NCBI GenBank assembly: GCA_027317055.1
Contig: DAHVFK010000239.1
Span: 1 to 5,786, forward strand
Reading direction: 5' to 3'
Source: Betaproteobacteria bacterium
GTDB taxonomy: Bacteria; Pseudomonadota; Gammaproteobacteria; Burkholderiales; SG8-39
DNA: 5,786 bases
Under the pieces are notes generated by a model, which saw only the letters and a list, made by a program, of their open reading frames with translations, did no database searches and was not told where the DNA came from. Made by a program: the position numbers and the translations under genes. Each line of letters starts with the position of its first letter. The first letter of the stretch is position 1. Below are positions 1-5,087 of this stretch, one piece after another.

Positions 1-378
1 CCACACCGTGTACACCACGCCGTAGGTGAAGGCGCCGAGGAAGACGTAGGCCGCGGCAACGAGGTTCGCCGCCCAGGCCGCGAGCAGGAACGAGCCGACG
101 ATCATGGCGCCGATCAGCCACAGCCAGCGCGGCCCGTGCGCGAGCTGCCCGGTGACGAAGGGGCGGTCGCGGGTGCGCTTCATGCGCGCGTCGAGGTCGC
201 GCTCGGCGTACTGGTTGAAGGCGCCGGCCGCCGAAGAGGACACCAGCACCGCGAGGATCACCGCCAGTACTTGCCACGCCGAGAGCGCGCGACCGCTCTG
301 CACCGCCAGCCCCGCCAGCGCGGCGAACGCGATCGCCACGCCGATGCGGAGCTTGAACAGGTTGAGGAAAGCGCTCAT
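1..378 (-). CDS. ctaB: Heme o synthase (protoheme IX farnesyltransferase), N-terminal part, cut by window edge
   Basis: This gene encodes an integral membrane prenyltransferase of the UbiA family that adds a farnesyl group to heme b to make heme o, the precursor of heme a. Reading the minus strand from the ATG at 378 gives 126 open codons running off the window at position 1; the family is usually about 300 residues, so more than half is missing. The signature Asn-rich/Asp-rich prenyl-diphosphate site is visible as N55-Q-Y-A-E-R-D61-L-D63-A-R-M-K-R-T-R-D-R-P, very typical of CtaB/CyoE. Membrane segments lie at about residues 12-27, 35-53, 85-103 and 106-125. The start is supported by GGAG, which overlaps the TAG stop of the upstream subunit I gene and lies 7-8 bases before the ATG; the gap is 10 bp. 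It is the last visible gene of the oxidase operon and would supply heme to it. Confidence 0.93.
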   Translation of the reverse strand, partial: MSAFLNLFKLRIGVAIAFAALAGLAVQSGRALSAWQVLAVILAVLVSSSAAGAFNQYAERDLDARMKRTRDRPFVTGQLAHGPRWLWLIGAMIVGSFLLAAWAANLVAAAYVFLGAFTYGVVYTVW

Positions 379-388
379 GCGCGCGCTC

Positions 389-2113
389 CTACTTCAATGG
401 CCAGACGGTGGCGAGGTACTTCCAGTTGATGAAGTAGTACAGCACGAACGACGCCAGAAACACCATCGCGAAGGAGAAGGTTCCAGGGGCAACCAGGCCC
501 CAGGCGCCGACCGCCGAGCCGTGGCCGGTGATCGCCGCCGACACCGGCTTGGGCGCCGGCGCGACGCCATCGGCCGCGCGCACGTACGCAAAGCCCGGGG
601 TCACGACCCTCTTGCCCAGGAACACCGAGCCGACCGTGTTCAGCAGGTACATCCCGCCGCCGACGATCGCGATCAGGCCGCTGATGCCCGCGAGGCCCAA
701 CATGAGGAAGGCCGCGCCCGGGAACTCGTAGGGGAAGGTGTTGCCGGCGAAAGTGATGTCCCAGTCCCGCCGCGGCACACCGAGCGTGCCGGCGGCCATC
801 AGGAACAGCGCCACCCCGTACATGCCGAAGCCGAACACATAGGGCTGCCACTTGGCCATGCCGGGGAACATGACTTCGCGCCGGAACAGCACCGGGATCA
901 GGAAGTAGGTCAGCGCCATGAACGCGAGCGTGGTGCCGATCACCACCGTGGCGTGGAAATGCCCCGGTACGTAGAGCGTGTTGTGGATGATCAGGTTCAA
1001 CTGCTCGGTGCCCATCATCACGCCCGAGATGCCGCCCAGGAAGCCGAACCCGATCAGGGAGATGAACATGCCGGAGAACACCGGATTGCCCCACGGGGCC
1101 TTCCTCAGCCACTGGAACAGGCCGTGGTTGTAGCCCTTTTCGCGCTGCGCCACCTCGATCGCGCCCGGCACCGTCAGGCCGTGCACCATCGACGCCAGCA
1201 CCGCCAGGTACATGGCGTAGCTGGTGTTGAAGATCTTCCAGTTCGAGCTCAGCCCCGGATCGACCAGCAGGTGATGCGCGCTGGCCAGCTGCAGGAAGAA
1301 GATGTAGAGCAGGAACGCCATGCGGCTCACCCGCTCCGAGAGCGGCTTGGCGCCGAACACGATCGCGGCGATCGCGTACCAGACCGAGATGTGCGCGGCG
1401 ACGTTGATCTGCTGCGACGAGTGGCCGAAGGCCCACCAGATGGTGCGGTACATGAGCGGGTCGATGTGGCTGATCAGGCCCAGCGACCAGAGAAAGGTCG
1501 GGATCAGGATGATCGCGCCCGAGGCGATGGTGAACACCGCGATGATCGCCGCGGTAATCGCGCCGAACGTCACCAGCGGCACCGAGCCGACGTAGGTGCG
1601 CTCGCTCTTGGCCACCACCAGGGTGCCGAAGAACACGAAGCAGGCGACCAGCGCCCCCACCGCGAACAGGATCAGGCCAAGATAGAACGACCAGTGCGCG
1701 CTCATCGGCACGTACGAGGTCATCATCACGCTCGAGTCGCCGCGCAGGACGGCATAGTTGTTGACCAGGGCGCCGATCAGCATCAGGCCGTACCCCGCCC
1801 ATGCCATGCGCGGGGTCGCGAGACGCGACTTGAGCAGGACGGCGGAACAGAAGTACAGCCCCGCGATCTCGAAGAAGATGATCCAGAAGATGAGCATGTT
1901 GATGCCGTGCGCAGTGAGCACCTGGTAGAACCGGTCCGCCGCCAGCCAGTGCACCGCCGGCCAGCGCGTCAGCACCACGCCGAGGGCAAGCAGGCCGCCG
2001 ATCAGCAGGAACACCACCGCGGTGACCGCGTTGACGATAATCAGCCGCTCGGCCGGCTGGTGGAACACCAGCCCGGTCGTCGGGCAAGTTCTGAACATCC
2101 GGTTGACTGCCAT
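389..2113 (-). CDS. Heme-copper oxidase superfamily catalytic subunit I, B-type-like, lacking the active-site tyrosine (candidate NO reductase, sNOR-like)
   Basis: This is the 574-residue catalytic subunit of a membrane terminal oxidase or NO reductase, with about 13 hydrophobic segments. Visible ligands are H69 in T-A-H-G (low-spin heme), H231 (CuB), H280-H281 in S-A-H-H-L-L-V-D-P-G (CuB), H377 in H-N-T, H385 (high-spin heme) and H387 in V-P-G-H-F-H (low-spin heme). The H-H-x-x-x-D-P-G and N-V/T-P-R-R stretches resemble ba3/B-type oxidases. In those oxidases H231 begins H-P-x-V-Y, whose Tyr is covalently linked to the His and is needed for O2 cleavage. Here the motif is H231-S-S-Q-Q235, so the Tyr is Gln. 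With the partner CuA subunit this resembles, as I remember the family, the sNOR group of CuA NO reductases (norS/norY of ammonia oxidisers). Automatic annotation would probably call it cbb3-type or b(o/a)3 oxidase subunit 1. The start at 2113 has GGGGAG 8 bases upstream, overlapping the TAG stop of subunit II. The family call is firm; the NO reductase call is inference. Confidence 0.93.
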   Translation of the reverse strand: MAVNRMFRTCPTTGLVFHQPAERLIIVNAVTAVVFLLIGGLLALGVVLTRWPAVHWLAADRFYQVLTAHGINMLIFWIIFFEIAGLYFCSAVLLKSRLATPRMAWAGYGLMLIGALVNNYAVLRGDSSVMMTSYVPMSAHWSFYLGLILFAVGALVACFVFFGTLVVAKSERTYVGSVPLVTFGAITAAIIAVFTIASGAIILIPTFLWSLGLISHIDPLMYRTIWWAFGHSSQQINVAAHISVWYAIAAIVFGAKPLSERVSRMAFLLYIFFLQLASAHHLLVDPGLSSNWKIFNTSYAMYLAVLASMVHGLTVPGAIEVAQREKGYNHGLFQWLRKAPWGNPVFSGMFISLIGFGFLGGISGVMMGTEQLNLIIHNTLYVPGHFHATVVIGTTLAFMALTYFLIPVLFRREVMFPGMAKWQPYVFGFGMYGVALFLMAAGTLGVPRRDWDITFAGNTFPYEFPGAAFLMLGLAGISGLIAIVGGGMYLLNTVGSVFLGKRVVTPGFAYVRAADGVAPAPKPVSAAITGHGSAVGAWGLVAPGTFSFAMVFLASFVLYYFINWKYLATVWPLK

Positions 2114-2126
2114 GATCGCCGCTCCC

Positions 2127-2672
2127 CTATTTGACGACGTACAGCTTGCTGGTCATGGTGCTGTGGCCGATGCCGCAGTACTCGTTGCACACGATGCCGT
2201 AGGTCCCGGCATGCGTCGGCGTGACGGTAATCACGTGGTCGTAGCCGGGAAGCACCTGAATGTTGATGTTCTCCGGCTGGAGCGAGAAGCCGTGCTGGTA
2301 GTCCATCGACATCAAGTGGATGCGGTAGGACTTGCCGGCCTCGAGCTCGAGGATCGGGTACCAGCTCCACAGGCGCGCGATCAGGTAGGCGTCGCCGCCC
2401 GCGGGCGGATGCACCACCGGCACCTTGAGGTCGCCGCCTTCCTCGCGCACCTTGTACTTGCTCACCATCTCATCGGTCAGCTTGGAGAACTGCTCCGGGC
2501 CCGTGCGGTAGGCCTCGTTGGCGAGGTTCTGTTTTCCGTACAGGTGCCAGTACGGCATCATGAAGAACAGGACCATGCACCAGGCCAGCGCAATCAGGAT
2601 CCAGAGCAGCTCGGCGCGGTCGAGCGGCTGCTTCCACCAGACCCGCTCGGTCGGCGTATGGATGGCGGTCAT
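2127..2672 (-). CDS. CuA-containing oxidase subunit II
   Basis: This 181-residue subunit receives electrons, probably from cytochrome c or a cupredoxin, on the periplasmic side and passes them to subunit I. It has one membrane helix (about residues 22-40) followed by a cupredoxin domain (about 95-180), a short layout like ba3/B-type subunit II. All CuA ligands are visible: H127 in D-Y-Q-H-G-F, then C162-N-E164-Y-C166-G-I-G-H170-S-T-M173. There is no cleavable signal peptide and no fused cytochrome c domain. The electron-entry centre is therefore intact even though the subunit I active site is altered, which excludes a cNOR or qNOR (no CuA) layout. The start at 2672 is preceded by GAGGAG at 6 bases spacing; that sequence overlaps the TGA stop of the upstream small gene (gap 10 bp). 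Subunit I begins 13 bp downstream. Confidence 0.93.
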   Translation of the reverse strand: MTAIHTPTERVWWKQPLDRAELLWILIALAWCMVLFFMMPYWHLYGKQNLANEAYRTGPEQFSKLTDEMVSKYKVREEGGDLKVPVVHPPAGGDAYLIARLWSWYPILELEAGKSYRIHLMSMDYQHGFSLQPENINIQVLPGYDHVITVTPTHAGTYGIVCNEYCGIGHSTMTSKLYVVK

Positions 2673-2682
2673 CTGAGACTCC

Positions 2683-2868
2683 TCACTTGGCGATCGGTAT
2701 CGAGGCGATCTCCATCACGCCCCAGACGATGTACAGCACCGTCGGCATCGCGATGCCGATGAAAAGAAGCAGGAACGGGTTGTCGAGCAGCTGCTGCATG
2801 GCGGGAACGGGCTCCTCGGGAACCTCGTCCGCCGCGCCGGCGAAACCGGTGTCGGTTACGTTTGCCAT
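2683..2868 (-). CDS. Small single-helix membrane protein, probable accessory oxidase subunit (subunit IIa-like)
   Basis: This 61-residue protein is the first gene of the minus-strand operon. Residues 1-27 are polar and acidic with prolines (E-V-P-E-E-P-V-P); residues 31-52 form one strongly hydrophobic helix (N-P-F-L-L-L-F-I-G-I-A-M-P-T-V-L-Y-I-V-W-G), followed by a short tail ending I-P-I-A-K. I do not recognise a named family. Size, single helix and position directly before subunit II recall the subunit IIa helix of ba3 oxidases or CcoQ-like small subunits, but sequence similarity is not evident to me. An upstream extension of the same frame exists (to 2973), but it would run through the promoter and FNR box, so I choose the ATG at 2868, which has a G-rich ribosome-binding site 6 bases upstream. 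The 10-bp gap to subunit II and the overlap of its TGA with the next Shine-Dalgarno support co-translation. Confidence 0.78.
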   Translation of the reverse strand: MANVTDTGFAGAADEVPEEPVPAMQQLLDNPFLLLFIGIAMPTVLYIVWGVMEIASIPIAK

Positions 2869-2874
2869 TCTTAG

Positions 2875-2882
2875 CCCCCCCC
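2875..2882 (-). promoter_or_regulatory. G8 homopolymer acting as ribosome-binding site of the first operon gene
   Basis: On the minus strand an uninterrupted run of eight G precedes CTAAGA and the ATG at 2868. It is the only G-rich, anti-Shine-Dalgarno-compatible stretch at a suitable distance, so it probably serves as the ribosome-binding site. Homopolymers of this length are prone to slippage, which would alter spacing rather than the reading frame. Confidence 0.5.
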
Positions 2883-2903
2883 AATAGGACTGTGGACGGC
2901 GCA

Positions 2904-2909
2904 AAGCTA
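2904..2909 (-). promoter_or_regulatory. Putative -10 element of the oxidase operon promoter
   Basis: The minus strand reads TAGCTT here, matching TATAAT at three positions, including the key second A and last T. A start point at 2897 would leave a 29-nt leader to the ATG at 2868. It would also put the centre of the FNR palindrome exactly at -41.5, the usual class II activator position. The hexamer alone is weak; the spacing is the main support. Confidence 0.42.
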
Positions 2910-2930
2910 CGCGGGCGCGCGGACACAAAA

Positions 2931-2946
2931 CTTGATACGCATCAAG
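2931..2946. promoter_or_regulatory. Perfect FNR/ANR/DNR-family operator in the divergent promoter
   Basis: The sequence CTTGATACGCATCAAG is a perfect palindrome with 6-bp arms and a 4-bp spacer, and contains the exact consensus TTGAT-N4-ATCAA of the FNR branch of the CRP/FNR family (FNR, ANR, DNR, NNR). It lies midway in the 153-bp region between the minus-strand oxidase operon and plus-strand ctaA. Its centre is 70 bp from the 2868 start and 83 bp from the 3022 start, so it can place an activator for either direction. The site implies activation under low oxygen (FNR/ANR) or by NO (DNR/NNR); the DNA box alone cannot tell which. Confidence 0.85.
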
Positions 2947-2967
2947 CGAAACCGGGCTGGCCGGGGG

Positions 2968-2973
2968 CAGCAT
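2968..2973 (+). promoter_or_regulatory. Putative -10 element for ctaA
   Basis: CAGCAT matches TATAAT at positions 2, 5 and 6. It would set a start point near 2980, a 42-nt leader to the ATG at 3022, and the FNR palindrome centre at -41.5. It was found by measuring from the operator, so it is a weak call that rests on geometry. A 9-bp direct repeat TGCGGCGCT (2979-2987 and 2989-2997) lies just downstream in the leader. Confidence 0.28.
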
Positions 2974-3021
2974 TCGCCTGCGGCGCTTTGCGGCGCTGCG
3001 TCACTTGTCTGGAATCAACGA

Positions 3022-4065
3022 ATGCGGGCCTCGACAATCACCCCCGGCGCGAACCGCAGCGTGGCGGCCTGGCTGCTCGTGTGCGCGGCGATGGTGTTCG
3101 CGATGGTGGTGGTGGGCGGCGTGACGCGGCTCACCCACTCCGGGCTGTCGATCGTCGAGTGGCAGCCGCTGGTCGGCACCGTTCCGCCGCTGACCGACTC
3201 CGACTGGCAGGACCAGTTCTCCAAGTACCGGCAGACCCCGGAGTTCAAGCAGGTCAACCGCGGCATGGACCTGGCCGGGTTCAAGCACATCTTCTGGTGG
3301 GAATACTTCCACCGCCTGCTGGGGCGCACGATCGGCGCGGTGTTCCTGGTTCCGTTTGTCTGGTTTGCCGTGCGTCGGCGCATCGACCGCCCGCTCGCCT
3401 GGCAGCTCGCGGGCATCTTCGCCCTCGGCGGCCTTCAGGGCGCGCTCGGCTGGTACATGGTCGAGAGCGGCCTGATCGACGATCCGCGCGTGAGCCACTT
3501 CCGCCTCACCGCGCACCTGGGCGTGGCGCTCGCGATCCTGTCGGCCGAGCTGTGGGTCGCGCTCGGGCTGCTCGTGCCGCGCGCCGCGCGCGCGCCGCGC
3601 CCGCGCCTGTTCGGCTTCTCGCTCGCGAGCGCGGCGACCGTGTTCGTGATGGCGCTCAGCGGCGGCTTCGTCGCCGGGCTGCACGCGGGCAAGGCCTACA
3701 ACAGCTTCCCGCTCATGAACGGCCACGTCGTGCCGCCCGAGATCATGATGCTCGAGCCGTGGTACGAGAACTTCCTCTACAACCTGGCGACGGTGCAGTT
3801 CGTGCATCGCTCGATCGCGTGGCTGCTGATCGTGCTGGTGCCGCTGTTCTGGCTCGCCGCGCAGCGCGCCTCGCTTGCGCCGCGCGCGCGGCTCGCCTGC
3901 CACGCGCTGCTCGCGGCGCTGGCGCTGCAGGTCACGCTCGGCATCTCGACCCTGCTGCTCGCGGTACCCGTGCCGCTCGCCGCGGCGCACCAGGCGGGCG
4001 CGGTGCTGCTGCTCGCCTGTTCCCTGTGGGTGGCCGCGGAGCTGCGCGCCGATGCGCGCAGCTAG
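3022..4065 (+). CDS. ctaA: Heme A synthase (CtaA/COX15, type without cysteine pairs)
   Basis: This 347-residue membrane protein oxidises the C8 methyl of heme o to the formyl of heme a, using heme b as its own cofactor. It has the eight-helix, two-bundle layout of COX15/CtaA. Visible motifs are G-G-V-T-R-L-T-H-S-G-L-S-I-V-E-W at 32-47, E-Y-F-H97-R, T-A-H165-L, G-L-H-A-G-K-A-Y-N at 219-227, V-H262-R and A-H323-Q. All four paired heme-ligand histidines are therefore present. The loop cysteine pairs of many bacterial CtaA are absent, as in the alphaproteobacterial and mitochondrial type. Length is normal. An in-frame extension upstream starts with a TTG inside the FNR operator, so I use the ATG at 3022, with GGAA 7 bases before it. 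It is divergent from the oxidase operon and overlaps the next gene by 14 bp. Its presence suggests that heme a is needed, although the gene could serve another oxidase in the cell. Confidence 0.93.
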   Translation: MRASTITPGANRSVAAWLLVCAAMVFAMVVVGGVTRLTHSGLSIVEWQPLVGTVPPLTDSDWQDQFSKYRQTPEFKQVNRGMDLAGFKHIFWWEYFHRLLGRTIGAVFLVPFVWFAVRRRIDRPLAWQLAGIFALGGLQGALGWYMVESGLIDDPRVSHFRLTAHLGVALAILSAELWVALGLLVPRAARAPRPRLFGFSLASAATVFVMALSGGFVAGLHAGKAYNSFPLMNGHVVPPEIMMLEPWYENFLYNLATVQFVHRSIAWLLIVLVPLFWLAAQRASLAPRARLACHALLAALALQVTLGISTLLLAVPVPLAAAHQAGAVLLLACSLWVAAELRADARS

Positions 4066-4603
4066 GATCCTGGCCGCGCTCGCGCTTGCGCTGGTGCTGG
4101 CCGTGCTCGCCGCGAGCGCCTATATCCGCCTGAGCCCCGCGCCGGGGCCCGCGCTCGATGCCGCACGCATGATCCACCGCGTCAGCGCGACGCTCGCGGG
4201 AATCTTCGTTCTGCTGCTCGCCGGCGTCGCGCTCGCGCGCCGCAGCGGCGTGTTCGCCGCGCTCGGCGCGCTCGCGCTGGTCGCGTTCCTCGCCGTGCTC
4301 GGGAGTGCCGCCGGCCGTTCGCCGCCGCCGGCCGCGGCGCTCGGCAACCTGCTGGGCGGCCTCGCGCTCGCGGCGCTGCTGGCCTGGCTGCTCGGACGAG
4401 CGCGCGCCCCGCGCGAGCTCGGCGCGCGCACCAGGCGCGTCGCGGTGCTCGCCCTGGCCGCGGCGGCGCTGCTATGCGCGTTCATAGGCTGGAGCGCGAT
4501 CTACGCCGCGCACGCGGGTCCGGCGCCGCTCGAGCTCGCGCGCGAGCTCGGCGCCGCGCTGCTGCTGTGCGCGCTGGCCCAGCTCCAGGGACGGCTCGCT
4601 TAA
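4052..4603 (+). CDS. Short degenerate COX15/CtaA-like membrane protein
   Basis: This 183-residue, very Ala/Leu-rich protein has about six membrane segments (6-26, 42-62, 67-87, 95-115, 129-150, 160-178). Several pieces line up in order with the N-terminal half of betaproteobacterial COX15. S-A-Y-I-R-L-S (22-28) resembles G-x-x-V-R-L-S-D-A-G. M-I-H42-R (40-43) resembles the E-M-I-H-R heme-ligand motif. L-G-S-A-A-G-R (83-89) sits where L-G-M-W-T-V-T is usual. N99-L-L-G-G resembles H-L-L-G-G, with the ligand His replaced by Asn. G-W-S-A-I-Y-A-A-H (146-154) resembles G-G-W-V-S-x-N-Y-A-A. The C-P-D-W-P-G-C loop and the second bundle are missing. Normal heme A synthase activity is unlikely; a role in CtaA assembly or heme handling is a guess. 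The ATG at 4052 lies inside the end of ctaA (14-bp overlap), with GGAG at 4038-4041. The homology is my reading by eye; an unrelated small membrane protein is possible. Confidence 0.72.
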   Translation: MRAARILAALALALVLAVLAASAYIRLSPAPGPALDAARMIHRVSATLAGIFVLLLAGVALARRSGVFAALGALALVAFLAVLGSAAGRSPPPAAALGNLLGGLALAALLAWLLGRARAPRELGARTRRVAVLALAAAALLCAFIGWSAIYAAHAGPAPLELARELGAALLLCALAQLQGRLA

Positions 4604-4613
4604 TCCATATCAA
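4600..4613. promoter_or_regulatory. Second FNR/DNR-like box, upstream of the DUF2249 gene
   Basis: TTAATCCATATCAA matches TTGAT-N4-ATCAA at nine of ten positions (A for G in the first half-site). It overlaps the TAA stop of the preceding gene. Its centre is 40.5 bp before the A of the ATG at 4647, an activating distance if transcription starts at that codon. It suggests shared control with the divergent promoter at 2931-2946. Confidence 0.55.
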
Positions 4614-4634
4614 GGCCACGCCCACCGGCCGCAG

Positions 4635-4640
4635 CAAAAT
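4635..4640 (+). promoter_or_regulatory. Putative -10 element giving a leaderless DUF2249 transcript
   Basis: CAAAAT matches TATAAT at four of six positions. Counting seven bases on from its last T puts the start point exactly at 4647, the A of the start codon. No Shine-Dalgarno-like purine run is visible in the 20 bases before the ATG, as expected for a leaderless mRNA. Confidence 0.4.
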
Positions 4641-4646
4641 CCGGGC

Positions 4647-5087
4647 ATGCCGCAAAGCAAACAGCGCCTGTTTGCCTTCGCCCGCGACGCCGCGCACGCG
4701 AACGACTGGGACGCGTTCCGCGCCCGCCTCGACGCGCTGCGCGGCGCGCTCGAGGCCGGCGACCTCTCGCCCGGCCTGGTGCAGTCGCTCGATACGCTTG
4801 GCGCCGCGGCCTGCGCGCTCGACCCCGACGGTTGCCGCGCCGAGCTCGAGCGCGTGGGCGAGATGCTCGGCTCGAGCGCGCTCGACCTGCGCGAGCTCGA
4901 GCCGCCCGAGCCGATGCTGCGCATCATGGACCAGCTCGCGCGCGCGCCGGACGAAGCGCTGCGGGTGCGCCTGCGCCACGAGCCGGTGCCGCTGTACGAG
5001 CTGCTCGCGCAGCGCGGCTACGCCTGGCGCGGCGCGCCGCTCGCCGACGGCGGCTACGAGCTCGTCATCGAACGCTCAGCGCCCTAG
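4647..5087 (+). CDS. DUF2249-domain protein with a helical N-terminal extension
   Basis: The protein has 146 residues. Residues about 78-143 match DUF2249: L-D-L-R-E-L-E-P-P-E-P-M-L-R-I at 79-93, then a basic strand, H-E-P-V-P-L-Y-E-L-L-A-Q-R-G-Y-A-W at 111-127, and a final strand Y-E-L-V-I-E-R. The domain is small, soluble and related in fold to TusA/SirA. Its biochemical role is not established, and it is often found near hemerythrin, cytochrome and nitrogen-oxide genes. Residues 1-75 are predicted helical, without a domain I recognise, and contain C56 and C63 (A-A-C-A-L-D-P-D-G-C); this makes the protein about twice the length of the bare domain. It is cytoplasmic, with no signal or membrane segment. 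The ATG at 4647 lacks a Shine-Dalgarno, but no other start is available before residue 73. It is preceded by an FNR-like box and ends in a 12-bp overlap with convergent apbE. Confidence 0.85.
   Translation: MPQSKQRLFAFARDAAHANDWDAFRARLDALRGALEAGDLSPGLVQSLDTLGAAACALDPDGCRAELERVGEMLGSSALDLRELEPPEPMLRIMDQLARAPDEALRVRLRHEPVPLYELLAQRGYAWRGAPLADGGYELVIERSAP

Noticed and set aside
2031..2044. FNR-like sequence TTGACGATAATCAG
   Set aside because: Only 8 of 10 matches and located inside the subunit I coding region, encoding part of its first membrane helix; probably chance.
375..2087. Second minus-strand frame (570 codons) within subunit I
   Set aside because: Out-of-frame shadow rich in Arg, Gly and Pro; high-GC codon bias keeps it free of stops.
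104..2134. Long plus-strand open frame (676 codons) opposite subunits I and II
   Set aside because: Its product is rich in His, Arg, Asp and Glu with no domain, as expected for the antisense of GC-rich membrane-protein genes; the minus-strand frame has clear catalytic motifs.
2979..2997. Direct repeat TGCGGCGCT with 10-bp period in the ctaA leader
   Set aside because: Two short copies in GC-rich DNA; could be an operator but could equally be chance, so not listed as a feature.
3001..3990. Minus-strand open frame (329 codons) opposite ctaA
   Set aside because: Low-complexity Arg/Glu/His product mirroring ctaA codons; no start signal or family, while ctaA is certain.
2862..4133. Plus-strand frame (423 codons) overlapping ctaA
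   Set aside because: Starts inside the oxidase operon leader and gives an Arg/Ala-rich product with no motifs; ctaA occupies another frame.
4531..4550. Perfect 20-bp palindrome CGAGCTCGCGCGCGAGCTCG
   Set aside because: It encodes Leu-Glu-Leu-Ala-Arg-Glu-Leu with preferred GC-rich codons, has no loop and no T run, and is not at a gene end, so neither terminator nor operator is supported.
4800..4920. Repeated CTCGAG/GAGCTC motifs suggesting a repeat array
   Set aside because: They follow Leu-Glu and Glu-Leu codon pairs in the DUF2249 gene and have no regular period.
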